Below are positions 40,681 to 51,429 of a DNA stretch of 64,000 nucleotides, one piece after another. The stretch comes from Ahaetulla prasina. Taxonomy: Eukaryota > Chordata > Lepidosauria > Squamata > Colubridae. Below the pieces are notes generated by a model, which was not told the origin of the DNA, did no database searches, and saw only the letters and a program-made list of their open reading frames with translations. Within the stretch, counting starts at the first letter, position 1. Every line of letters begins with the position of its first letter. The stretch is taken from assembly GCF_028640845.1 (NCBI RefSeq), contig NC_080548.1, forward strand, positions 7,434,314-7,498,313, written 5' to 3'. Position numbers and translations under genes: made by a program.

Positions 40681-41070
40681 ACAGGCGATCCTTGATTTAC
40701 AACCATAACTGAGCCCAAAATTTCCATTGCTGAACAAGACAGTTGTTAATTGATTTTTTCCTGATTTTATGACCTTTCTTGCCACAGTTGTTAAGTGAAT
40801 CATTGCAGTTATTAAATTAGTAACACGGTTGTTAAGTGAATCTGGGTTCCCAATTGACTTTGCTTGTCAGAAGGTCACAAAAGATGATCACGTGACCCAG
40901 GGACACTATCATAAATATGAGTCAGTTGCCAAGCATCCAAATTTTGATCATGTGACCATGGTGATGCTGCAACACTTGTAATTGTGAAAAATGATCACAA
41001 GAAGTCACTTTTTTCTGCACTGTTTTAACCCTGAACAGTCACTACACAAATGGCTGTAAGTGGAGGACCT
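40681..41070 (+). repeat. ACAGGTAGTCCTC repeat, best full copy
   Basis: ACAGGCGATCCTTGATTTAC to GTAAGTGGAGGACCTCGGT, about 390 bp, uninterrupted. The interior GTTAAGTGAATCATTGCAG, GATCACGTGACCC, TCATAAATATGAGTCAG and AGTCACTTTTTTCTGC serve as the reference for the other copies. Confidence 0.8.
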
Positions 41071-41222
41071 CGGTGGCATCACATCTAGAGAACTGGGAAA
41101 CCTCTTTGCAGGATTCAAACCAGCACTGGAGAAAAATCTTTTCTCAAATCATACCTGGATTTGAACCCTCTATTAAAGAACTGTCCAACTCACACACACA
41201 GTGATTCTGGGTGACTTACATT

Positions 41223-41336
41223 AGTGGTCTCCAGCGGCAGCAGTGGGGGTGGGGGTGGGGGAGAAGGGATGGTTTTGTGCATGCACACGCGCTCGCTCAT
41301 CACTTTGTGAACAGGCTGGGGTTGGGGATCTCTGAC
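41223..41336. mobile_element. decayed hAT-like element
   Basis: TAGTGGTCTCCAGC at the left and GGGTTGGGGATCTCTG at the right look like mutated inverted termini. Between them is a (GGGGGT)n-like run. Confidence 0.45.
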
Positions 41337-41342
41337 TCACAC

Positions 41343-41770
41343 TATTAGAATTTCACAATATAAAAAAACCCTGCCTCCCCTCCACTGCCATCTCTCTGTT
41401 GGCAGCAAGCAGAATCATACCACTCCCTTGATTGCCTTCTGTCAACCTGGGATCCTCAGGCTCATTGGCAGAACCATTGGCAGGGCTTTCTGGAAAAATA
41501 TCAAGGGAGGGCCAGTTCTTATCTCTTGAATGGAGAATGATATTCCAGAGGAAGGGAGCCACCACAGAGAAGGCCTTTCTTCTTGTTCTCACTAGTTAGA
41601 TGACACCTGTAATCTATCCTGCCTTTCCTCTCTGGTGGGCCAGGTAGCTATAACTGGGGAAAGGGGTTCTTCAAACAACTTGGCTACAAGCCATGTAGGC
41701 CTTTAAAAGTAATAACCAGCACCTTGAATGGCACTCAAAAGCAATCATTGCAAATAAAGGCATGGGCTTC
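41343..41770 (-). mobile_element. CR1/L3 LINE 3' coding fragment
   Basis: A minus-strand frame reads RTRRKAFSVVAPFLWN, the conserved C-terminal motif of the family. Further right, GCCTTTAAAAGTAATAACC and AGCACCTTGAATGGCACTC are the adjacent upstream coding part, as in the 3.2-kb copy. Confidence 0.7.
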
Positions 41771-41774
41771 AGAA

Positions 41775-43550
41775 GGGCAGTGTTCACCCAATGCACTCAG
41801 CTCAATTGCTGAATTAATCCATTTTTTATGGCTTCGCCCAATATGTGGAACCAGGCAGGGAGTCGGTTTATACAATGCGTCAATCCCCACGACTAAATCG
41901 AATCAAAGGTATTTTGTGTAGCCTGGTGCACAAATGCGACTGCTAAGTTTCCAACTGACTTGGTTAAACATGTTGAGCAAATGCAACCAGTGTGTTTGCT
42001 GGAAAATGTGCTACCAGACTGAGGCCAGCTGCCTTTCTCCAAGGGAGGGTGTGGCATCCAGCAGGCCAGGATTGTCAGAGAAAAATGAAAAGTGAGGCTC
42101 TTTTGCAAAAGCTTGGCCAGCCAAGGGTTAACATGTTACCTTTAGACTCCAGAAGTTCCCTTCCAATTAGCTGTAATAAGGCTGTAGCAGTTCCTTTGGG
42201 GATATGTGGCCAGGACTAACTGGTGGCAAGCTGAAACTGTTTGCCCTGTTGCTGGGATTTTAAAACCAAACTGGAAGGAGGGAAGGAAGAAGGAAGGAAA
42301 GAAAAGGTTGGAAGAAAGAGCCAAGAACGAACGCTGGAAGGTTTCTGGGCTCTAACTGGCATCTTCTTTCTCTGGCTGGGCTTTTAAGGCCTGCAAACAG
42401 TTGCATAAATGGCAAGAATCCAGAAGGTTGAGCTGTCACCTCTCCAGAGCTTGCTGGACTGTTGCACATCTTGCCTAATAATGTGTCTTTCTAGGTTTAA
42501 TTTCTCGAAAGAGACGTGCTGGAAACTTTAGTCTCTCGGAATTGTTGGTAGGGAAAGCAAAGTTTTCTGTATATTTTAGGGTTAGTAGAGAATAAGCCCT
42601 CTGTATATTCTCCAACCAGCACTGCTGGCTGAGCTTTGCATGTTCTAGCATGGTTGGTATAGGTCTGAATTTTGGGGTTCAGGGTCTTCAGCCATGCAAT
42701 CCTTTCAAGGGTCTTCCTCTTTAGATACTTGACTCACTCGGCCAGAACAGCTGTCACTTTCCTATGGCAGCTCTAAACCAATGCAGCCTCTTTGTTGCCT
42801 CTTACAGACAATGAGTGAGTATTCAGGAAATTAATGCAATTCTGGTCGATTAATGTTGAGCAGGTTTGGTGAAAGCTGTATCTTTCGCTAAAACGACAGG
42901 GGAGATTCTCTTGCTTTGAGCCACCCTGCCTATGTTTTGAAATGTAACGAGACCCTTGGAAAATGGATTTTGCCGAAAAGGGTCTTCTTCAACATGTGCC
43001 CTCCAAGGGGTTGGGCTTCAGGACCCACCATCTCCCCAGCTACCCTTAATGCTGGCTGGGAAATGATGGGAATTGTCCCGAGGCATGTTGAGAAGGAGGA
43101 GAGATTTGCAGTGCTTCTTCCAAGCTCTGCTAAACAAGCAATTAGCCCAGTGCTGCCTTACATCACCCGCTGCCCTGGGAGAGCATCTTGTGAGTCCAGA
43201 GTGGCTGATTTCATTAGCACCAGAGCAAGGTTGTAGTATGACATCTCCCAGCTACGCCGCTGCTGGTTTCTTTTATTTCAAAGCTAACATATCTAGTTCA
43301 GCAGATACAAATGATCAGAACTAGAAAAAAGCCAGGATCTGGGTCACACAATGACTGAAATTCTAATTTACTTAACCGCAATTTGTTCAACAAGCCAGAA
43401 GTATTACTTACTGTACATTTCACAGAGCAACAAACTATGGATTACAAACCAGTCTGGCTGGGTTTATACAATAGACTAAACCAGAACTAATCAAGTGGAA
43501 TTCAGTTCAGAAGAAAAGACCAGAAACAGGAATAAATAATTTGTATTGAA
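41775..43550. other. no gene seen
   Basis: Unassigned. Contains a purine-rich AGGAAGG run near 42275-42310. Short frames on both strands lack motifs. Confidence 0.4.
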
Positions 43551-43555
43551 GATCA

Positions 43556-43895
43556 TTAAAGGTAAAGGTTCCTCTTGAACATATGTGCTAGTCATTCCTG
43601 ACTCTAGGGGGTGATGCTCATCTCCATTTCAAAGCCGAAGAGCCAGCGGTGTCCGAAGACGTCTCCGTGGTCATGTGGCCTGCATGACTAAATGGCAAAG
43701 GCACACAGAACGCCATTATCTTCCCACTAAAGGCGGTCCCTATTTTTCTACTTGCATTTTTTATGTGCTTTCAAACTGCTAGGTTGGCAGAAGCTGGGAA
43801 AAGTAACAGGAGCTCACCCCATTACGCAGCACTAGGGATTCGAACCGCTGAACTGCCGACCTTTCGATCAACAAGCTCAGTGTCTTAGCCTTCTT
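43556..43895 (-). mobile_element. Sauria-type SINE, nearly complete
   Basis: Minus strand. The tRNA-derived head is on the right: in complement it reads GGCTAAGACACTGAGCTTG (box A region) and GGTTCGAATCC (box B, plus-strand 43836-43846). The body includes CTGGCTCTTCGGCTTTGAAA and the tail contains CTAGAGTCAGGAATGACT and ACCTTTACC, the BovB-like 3' end used for mobilisation by BovB RT. Confidence 0.85.
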
Positions 43896-43971
43896 GCAGG
43901 TGAAATCCAGCCTCATATGGCTTTGTGCTGAGCCAAAATGGTTTTGGCTTTATGCGTTTCATGAACCTACA

Positions 43972-44745
43972 GATGGTCTTCAACTTACGACCACAGTTGA
44001 AACCAGAATTTAACCAATGCAGTGGTTAAGTGAGTTGTGCCTAATTTTATGACCTTTTTGCCATGGTTGGTAAGTGAATCACCTGGTTGTTAAGCAAATC
44101 TGGCTTCCCCATGAACTTTGCTTGTCGGAAGCTGGCTGGGAAAGCCGCAAATGGTGGTCACGTGACCCCAGGATGCTGCCGGCTGTCAAGTGCTCAAATC
44201 CTAATTAAGTGGCCGTGGGGATGCTATGATGGTCATAGCATTACGGGACCGCCTACTGCTACCGAATACCTCTCACCGACCCGTGCGCTCTCACAGAGAG
44301 GGACTCCTCAGGGTGCCGTCAGCTAGGCAGTGCCGTCTGGCGACACCCAGGGGAAGGGCCTTCTCTGTGGGGGCTCCCACCCTCTGGAACGAACTTCCCC
44401 CAGGACTCCGTCAACTTCCGGACCTCCGAACCTTTCGTCGCGAGCTTAAAACACACTTATTCATTTGCGCAGGACTGGATTAGTTTTTAAATTTATATTG
44501 GTTTTAAATGGGTTTTTATTATTTATATTGCTTTTTAATTCGGCTTTGTAGAATAAGTTTTTTAAATGTGGTTTTAGTGTGTATTTATGTCTTTTACTTG
44601 CCTGTGAACCGCCCTGAGTCCCTCGGGAGATAGGGCGGTATATAAATGTAATTAATAAATAAATGATTAATAAATAAGTACAAGGACGAGTCACAAGTTA
44701 CTTTTTTCAATGCCATCTTACCTTTGAATGGTTGCTAAATGAATG
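43972..44745 (+). repeat. ACAGGTAGTCCTC repeat split by a CR1/L3 LINE
   Basis: The left part 43972-44235 (TGGTCTTCAACTTACGACC, GTGGTCACGTGACCC) and the right part about 44690-44740 (GAGTCACAAGTTACTTTTTT) are one repeat, with the LINE at 44236-44690 in between. Confidence 0.75.
44236..44690 (+). mobile_element. CR1/L3 LINE 3' end with (AATA)n tail
   Basis: An open plus-strand frame gives SHRPVRSHREGLLRVPSARQ and LWNELPPGLRQLPDLRTFRR, closely matching the C-termini at 3.3 and 17.9 kb, and ends at the TAG after CAGLD (about 44483). The 3' UTR ends GGGCGGTATATAAATG then AATAAATAAATGATTAATAA. 5'-truncated to the last about 80 codons. Confidence 0.88.
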
Positions 44746-45510
44746 ATCATCATTTTGGGCACCTGAATACTAGCAATATTTGGCAGTAAATCTCCTGTAT
44801 TCTCCACCCAGCACAACCATTGATCTGGGCTAGTTGCAGCATCACATATCCAGAGGAATCAAGATGTAAAGCAATTAGTGGTACTAATTGCCTCTGGATT
44901 GTGGAGGGTGATGTCCCCTTGAGCGATTTCTTTTTAATGCTTTCATATGATCCTGATTACAAGAGTGTTTCCTGGCAGAGCTTTTGTTGCGTTGCCTCAT
45001 TCAAAACATTTTAGAGGGGGAAACTCAGATCCCGTACTCTTCTCTTCGTAGCCTACTGAATTTTCCCACAATCACTTCCCCCATTAAGCAGAAGAAGATG
45101 AAAGAACCCTGTAATACCTGCTGGTATGGAAACACCTTTCAACATCTAATCCATTAAACAGCAGCAATCAATTAAGGCTGGAGAGAACCATTCATTCCCC
45201 TGTACAAACATTCTTTTTTCTGTGCCAGTTCTTACAAATTGCATCCAAACATTCTTTCACGAGAGGGAGGTGAGGTTCTTTCAAGTGTGTCACAAAAACT
45301 TTCTTATACATATTTAGTAACCAAAATGGCCAAAAGGGTTATTAAAATCTTGTTTTACCTGGAAGAATTTGTTTTCCTGTCGTCTTCGGCCTCCTTGGAT
45401 GTCCACACGCAAAAGACTGAAGATTTTTTTTTCTTTTAGAAAAAAAAAAGGATTCCCACAAATTTGAGAGAGGCTTTTGAAAGGCTATTTGTGGCTAACT
45501 CTAACTGGAA
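44745..45510. other. no gene seen
   Basis: Unassigned AT-rich DNA. Confidence 0.4.
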
Positions 45511-45960
45511 TTGGATCAGAATAACAGAAGAACTGAGTTGGAAGGAACCTTGGAGGCCTTCTAATCCAACCCCCTGCTCAAGCAGGAGACCCTATACAAT
45601 TCCGGATAAGTGGCTGTCCAGTCTCTTCTTAAAAGGCCCCATTGATGGAGTGCCCACAACTTCCGAAGGCAAGCTGTTCCACTGGTTAATTGTTCTCATT
45701 GTTAGCAAATTTCTCCTTTGTTCTAAGTTGGATCTCTCTTTGATTAGTTTCCATCCATTGCTTCTTGTTCTGCTTTCTGGTCCTTTGGAAAATAAGTTGA
45801 CCCCGTCTTCTTTGTGATAGCCATTCAAACATTAGAACACAGCTATTATGTCACCCCTGGTCTTTCTTTTCACTCGATTAGACATACCCGATTCCTGCAA
45901 CTGTTCTTCATATGTTTTAATCTTTAGTCCCCTAATCATCTTCGTTGCTTGTCACAACCC
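45510..45960 (-). mobile_element. CR1 LINE 3' UTR, minus strand
   Basis: GAGTTGGAAGGAACCTTGG, CCCCCTGCTCAAGCAGGAG, GTTCCACTGGTTAATTG and CATCCATTGCTTCTTGTTC form the complement of a classical CR1 3' end over about 450 bp. Better preserved than 34795-35175. Confidence 0.87.
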
Positions 45961-45964
45961 AGTG

Positions 45965-47125
45965 TACTTTTGTATTAAAATGAGGACCAAATCTATGCCA
46001 TTGAAAGATACTCTGCAACAGAAAAATTAAGAGGCACAGTTTTGCCATGTGTAGGGCCTGCCAGAAGAATTTAATAATATCTTTCAGGGTTTCCGCCTAG
46101 CCAAGCCATGGAGAATAAGGGAAATTATATTCTGGCAAATGTCCAGGAATTGAAGCTCCTGCAGAATGTGGATTGGGTAACTGGAACTTAATTTGGAAGC
46201 AGTATTTTCTGTAAAAATGTATTAAAAGAAAATGTCCCCTACTGCTTTGAAGAAGTACACTTAGTGCACTGTGCTAAGCCATGTATTGGTTTCTCTGATT
46301 TTGGGTTAGACTGATATGTGAAATTATAGATATATTCTGAAGCATGATTGATTATATGATTGCTCCACTTTTCTTGACTTATAAAGTTACTGCTTCAGTT
46401 CATACAATCCTTAAACTGTACTGTGGCTGATTACATTGTGCTCTCCTGTGTGTTGTATGAATCCAGGCAATTAGGATAAATCAAACTAGGAGTAAGCATT
46501 CTGCGTGAACCAATTTATGTCTCTCTCACACACAAACACACACACACCTTTCTATTGTTTGTAATACACACCATCTCCTCTAGGGTTTTGCACCAATCTC
46601 TTTAGAGGTCTCCCAAAGGAAAGATTAAATTCTCATTGGTGAGGTTGCATTCTCCTAATGAAACTTAGGGGTGTTTCTTTTTGATGATCAGCCAAATGCT
46701 TCAGAAGTAGGCATCAAACAACAAAAATGCTGATTGCAAATCTCTTGCAGGATGTAATCTGGCTTTCTGAGCTGTCCAGTAGGTCTTCAGTTCGATAGCT
46801 GAATAAATGGCTGTAGGGCTTCTGAAGACCGGTGCTTTTCATATATGATGGATGCCAGCTGTATTGACCATATTGGGTGGGGATTGTGGAAATTGAGTTG
46901 TAGCATGCATGAAGAACCTCAGGAAACGGGAACTGATGTTGTGGAAAAGAATTGCTTCTTTATTTCCCCCACTCTCTCCAATATTAGAATTCTGAAATTG
47001 ATGGGCAGAAGATTCTAAATTAAAGATCACAGTTTTAACAAAGTTCACTTTTAAGAAAGATGCACAATCTGTACGTCACATCTACTTGACCCACTAGAGT
47101 GGGGAGCCAAGGAATGTTGTGGGTC
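45965..47125. other. no gene seen
   Basis: Unassigned; a short imperfect (CA)n tract at about 46527-46550. Confidence 0.4.
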
Positions 47126-47129
47126 CTGT

Positions 47130-47490
47130 CCCCTAAGGAGATACATCTGGCAGGACCCAGAAGAAGGGCCTTCTGTTTGGTGGCTCCATCCCTCTGGAAC
47201 ATAATTCCTCCGGAAATTAGACTGGCCTCAGTCTAACACTCTTTTGGAAGGCCCTGAAGACATGGTTCTGCCAGTGGGCCTGGGGAACCCAGGGAGGGAT
47301 GGAGCCCATCAAATGGCTGGTATGAATGTGTGTTGTCACCAGGGTGTGAGGGTTATTTTATTATTTTTATATTTTACTATTTTTATTTTTATTTCTCTTA
47401 TATTGTGCTTTTATGTCCTTGTAAGCTACCTTGAGTCTCCATGTGCAAGTAGTCAGCAATATAAATTTTCTAAATAAATAATAAATAAAT
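47130..47490 (+). mobile_element. CR1/L3 LINE 3' end, second subfamily
   Basis: GGGCCTTCTGTTTGGTGGCT and CCCTCTGGAACATAATTCC encode the C-terminus; the 3' UTR TAAGCTACCTTGAGTCTCC and tail AATAAATAATAAATAAATAA differ from the 3.1-kb subfamily. An inverted relative is at 59200-59590. Confidence 0.75.
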
Positions 47491-47499
47491 AAACTGTAA

Positions 47500-48090
47500 A
47501 GCTATAGCTGCTGGGTTTACACAACATGTCAGGTCCAACCAAATGAAGCCATATTGCAATTTAACCTAATGGAAAATTTACCTAATATAGTTAGATATCG
47601 TCTCGATTTCCCTTACATGCTAAACTACAAATAACACTAACTCATTTTAGTCTTGTCTAGTATGTTGGGAAAATTTTGCCAATGGAATCCTACTAATTGA
47701 GTCAAGGTCAAAGGCAAAACTGATGGTCCAATGTGTAATGACCAGATCCTGGGAATGAAACTTTCAGAAGGATACTGCCAGGCGGGAAAGATCAGATTCA
47801 CACGTGAATGTTCAATTAAACTGATTTATTGCTAATCGTGCCTATGCACAAAAATCTTCTCAACTAATGGTTAGCACCTGTTTAAAGTTAGAGAAGGGTC
47901 AATGGCATTCAAGGAAGGTTGGACTTAGTTCACTTGTGGCTATGTAGGGATTCTAGGCTGATCCCTCTTTTAATTCCACTCCCACTTTTGCCACTCCTTC
48001 TCCTACAAGATACTGGAAATACAGTATGAGGTTCCTTGCCTAAAGATCTACAGGCATATTCTGGGGTGACCTATCACTTCTGAAATCTGA
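47500..48090. other. no gene seen
   Basis: Unassigned AT-rich DNA. Confidence 0.4.
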
Positions 48091-48101
48091 GAGCCATAGA
48101 G

Positions 48102-48203
48102 CAGTGCTTCTCAACCTTGACAACTTCAAGATGTGTGGGCTTCAGTTCTCAGAAATTCTGGGAACTGGAGGCCACACATATTGAAGTTGGTTGAGAAATG
48201 CTG
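48102..48203. mobile_element. hAT-type MITE with perfect 8-bp TSD
   Basis: CAGTGCTTCTCAACC to GGTTGAGAAATGCTG, flanked by identical CCATAGAG (48094-48101, 48204-48211). About 100 bp. Confidence 0.9.
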
Positions 48204-48967
48204 CCATAGAGATATGTTTGCATAATATGCTGACCTATAAAGGGGTTTTCTTGTTGGTGCCTAAATGTGTCACGTGAACTCTCCAGCAGTGGTTTATTCA
48301 GCAAATCTTGATTAAGAAAATATGTGTGATGAAAACAGTTTGGGTTGAATTAGGAATTCTTGGAGTTGTACTCAACATCCCTGACAGATTCTGTTTTGGC
48401 GAAAATTGTTTATTCATGGATGAATCTCATCTTCCGCTATATAAGGAGAGTGACAGCTTGGGTGAGTAAGTCTTGCCTTCCATGCCAAATAGAAAGTCAA
48501 ATGTGACCATTTAGATGCATACAAGGATGTGCATGCAAGTGGAAAACCAAGGAAACCCAAGTATGCTTTTTTGTGATAAACCGACGGAACAGGATACAAA
48601 CAACAACATATCCTCCAAGCACACTAAGATATTGATAGGTCGCTCTCTTCCTTTTCCTCCCCCTGAAAATAAATCATGCAGAGGCCTGATATGAGATATT
48701 CTATAGAGCTGAATTGACTGCAGTGTGGACTAAAGTCAATAAAAGATCTTATTCTTAGCTATGCATTTTAAGTTATTTTTTTTTCTAATGAATGAAGTTA
48801 ATAAAAAAATTACAGCTGTAATTGCATAGATCTGAAGGTCTGAAGGTCTCTTTGGCTTTGAACCTGGAAAGTTAGGTCAGTAGAGATGGATGAATGTTTT
48901 ATTGGTCACGGTCACATTTCCCATATACAGCATTTCTATAGGGAATGACCAGGCTGAGCCTGAGGGA

Positions 48968-49758
48968 AGGTCTATGACAATTCGCCACGGCCAACTCACC
49001 ACGGTCAACTTGCTGCAGGACAAGAGTTACACTAATATCAAAGAAACAGTGGAATAGAATCATTGGAATAGAATCATTAAAGAGACCCGACTCCATCAGG
49101 CCCTAAATAAGCTCATAGCAGCTACACAATTTTCCGCAGATGCGACTTTAACTGCAGTTAAATATGCTTCCAGGACCTTTGCCACCTCCATAACATCGAG
49201 GAGGATACTTTGGCTCTGCAATTGGCAGGCCGATGCCAAGTCCAAATGGAGACTTGCCTCGGCCCCCTATACAGGGGACACTCTCATTGGTGAAGCTCTG
49301 GAACCAGTCCTGATCGAAAATAAGGACAAACAGAAAGTCCTTCCATCATCTTTTAAACGGGCAGATCGGCGTAATGCTTCATACTACCGCAGGCTGTCCT
49401 TTCGGCCACATGAATCAGACTTCTCACAACACCAATGATTCTTCCCTCCGAGGTCAGAATGACAACCAGACAGGGCGGGGTTTCACAACCAGCCCAGACA
49501 ACCCCTCCAGGCCAAACGGCCCTTTCGAGGGGCAGGAGGTCATGCCTTTTGTAGACCACGATGACTATGAAAACACCAAGAAAAGGATGCAAAAGGAGGG
49601 ACAGAATGAAAAGTGAATGGCAAAAATTAAAATATTTTTAATTTATTTTAAATAATTAACTAGAATTGTGAAATTGTACCCCCAGCAAGTTGTCCCGTGG
49701 TGATTTGGCCATGGCAAGTTGGCTGCAGCAAGTTGGCTGTGGCAAGTGGCCCCATTCT
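48968..49758. mobile_element. TIR element with 10-bp TSD carrying a Gag-like fragment
   Basis: Identical 10-mers GCCTGAGGGA at 48958-48967 and 49759-49768 bracket 791 bp. The ends contain inverted versions of a GCCACGGCCAACT / TCACCACGG / CAACTTGCTG array, with about 28 bp extra in the right end. A 9-10 bp duplication fits Mutator-like (MULE) transposition, but no transposase is present. The interior holds a Gag-like coding fragment. Confidence 0.65.
49091..49438 (+). pseudogene. DIRS-type Gag-like fragment
   Basis: One open frame of 115 codons to a TGA at 49436-49438, without a start codon. It reads TAVKYASRTFATSITSRRIL, WLCNWQADAKSKWRLASAPY, LIGEALEPVLIE and KQKVLPSSFKRADRR. The pattern RRxLWLxxWxxDxxSK, APYxGxxLxGEAL and a basic Arg/Tyr-rich end is that of Gag proteins of vertebrate DIRS retroelements, also the source of the LAP2-alpha C-terminal domain. 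RT, RNase H and tyrosine recombinase are missing. The neighbouring plus-strand Met-initiated frame (49374-49616) is in a different frame and is likely not real. Confidence 0.65.
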
Positions 49759-50004
49759 GCCTGAGGGAGGAGTCAAATGTGTCATCAGTCATGAGTCCTT
49801 TCACACCCACACCTTAGACAAGAGATCTAAGTCCAACCCACCCTGATTCCTTCTGCCTTTATCTACCATCAATTTCATTTGACCATTAATAGTTCAAATT
49901 TTGGTAGCGATCTTAAGCTTGCAACAAATTTTTATATCCATTTGAACTGCCTGGATCTCCTGATTTCCCTGTCACTTGACAATTTCTTTCAATATTGCCT
50001 GGAG

Positions 50005-50170
50005 TTGATCTAGAAGCAACACCACTTAGATTTAAATACCGCTTCACAGTGCTTCACAGCCCTCTCTAAGCAATTTACAGCATCAGCATATTTCCCCAAA
50101 CAACGAACTGATAGTAAACCGGTTCAGATTTCAGCACTGGTGCAGAGCTGCCAGAAGGCAAGAACAGTTA
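50005..50170 (-). mobile_element. SINE 3' fragment (same type as 63531)
   Basis: The complement of AAATACCGCTTCACAGTGC and CAGCCCTCTCTAAGCAATTT gives the GCTTAGAGAGGGCTG...GAAGCGGTAT 3' region of the SINE at 63531-63765. Confidence 0.7.
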
Positions 50171-50550
50171 AAACAAAAGGGACGACTCAGGAGTATGGCT
50201 TGGAGATGATTGGCCCCTCCCATAAAACTTAAAAGAGGAGCAAAGGCACGTGGGCCTTTGCAGGAAGCAATTTTATTAATGCTGTGCAGTTTAAAGTCTA
50301 AAGCTCTGTTTGATTCTGGACCCCATTTGGCTTTGCCAATTAGGTCTTTGGCAGCATGTCAAGGAAGATAAAGGTGGGTGATTATCAGCCTTATTCCAAA
50401 GGACTCTTTACAACTATTTGGGACTCATCCTTGAATGAACATTCACAGCTGTTGCAATAAAAGAGGTTTTCGGGACTATTCGTGTGTTTTACTGACTCAG
50501 GAAGCCTAGGTCAGAACACACACTGCATTGTCTAATTTGAGCCTCTAACT

Positions 50551-50906
50551 CAGGGGTATCAAACTCAAGGCCCAGGGGCCAAATCTGACCCACGAGGTAC
50601 TTTTATCTGGCCCATGGGGCTACCCTGGAAACAGCGAAGAACCAGCCTGCGGTGCCTCTGCCAGCAAAAATGGAGCTTGGGTGGCTGCAACGGCCTCCTG
50701 CAACCCTCTACCAACTAAAATGGAGCTCAGGAGGGCCACATGTGGCCAAGCTCCATTTTGGCTTGCATAGCACTCAGGCTGCCACAGGCGCTCCTGATGC
50801 GAGTGAAGTTGAGCTGGCCATGCCCACCCTGACCACACCCACCCGGCTCCCAAAGTTAAACACAACTCTGATGCGGCCCCCAATGAAACCAAGTTTGACA
50901 CCCCTG
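50551..50906. mobile_element. hAT (Charlie-like) non-autonomous element
   Basis: CAGGGGTATCAAACTCAAGG to AAGTTTGACACCCCTG, flanks CTCTAACT (50543-50550) and CTCTAACC (50907-50914), 7 of 8. GC-rich 356-bp interior with two AAATGGAGCT repeats and their complement. Longer relative of the 128-bp element at 2854. Confidence 0.9.
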
Positions 50907-50914
50907 CTCTAACC

Positions 50915-51330
50915 TATGAGCAGATAAAAGATGCCTCAGGTCAAACTTGGTCCTGGGAGATATCATCTGTATAATTTTCTAGAGTGTTATAAAATTGGCT
51001 AGTCAATGTTGTTTGGGGAGAAGTTTTTTAAAGTCAACTTCTCGAGAGTTTTTATGTGATCCAAGGTCTAACAAGAACCAACCCTATCTTCCAAAGGAGT
51101 CAAATTCAGCTCAGCGATGTCATATCCTGAAGCTATAAATAGATCCATAAATTTAAAAACCTGGAGTTTTCCAGCCCCTCTTTACACCTTGTAAAAACAT
51201 TTCCCTTTGAGACAGTAGAGAACATCAGATGGTTTGATGATCCAACATGGTCAGAACAACATGGCCACACACAAAGGCAGTGTATTGATAATTCAGTTAT
51301 CTGGAAGTTCCCACCTCTTGAGGATGGCTT
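50915..51330. other. no gene seen
   Basis: Unassigned. Confidence 0.4.
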
Positions 51331-51334
51331 AATT

Positions 51335-51422
51335 CAGGGGTCTCCAACCTTGGCAAAGCTGGCTAAGGAATTCTGGAATTGAAGTCCACAAGTCTTAAAG
51401 TTGCCAAGATTGGAGACCCCTG
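51335..51422. mobile_element. hAT-type MITE, one arm deleted
   Basis: CAGGGGTCTCCAACC to GGAGACCCCTG; the left arm jumps from CCTTGGCAA to AGCTGGCTAAGG, so most of it is lost. Flanks GCTTAATT / GTTAAATT, 6 of 8. Confidence 0.85.
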
Positions 51423-51429
51423 GTTAAAT

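Noticed and set aside
49374..49616. 80-codon plus-strand frame with a Met start
   Set aside because: Its frame differs from the Gag-like reading that shows family motifs; the overlap makes it a shadow.
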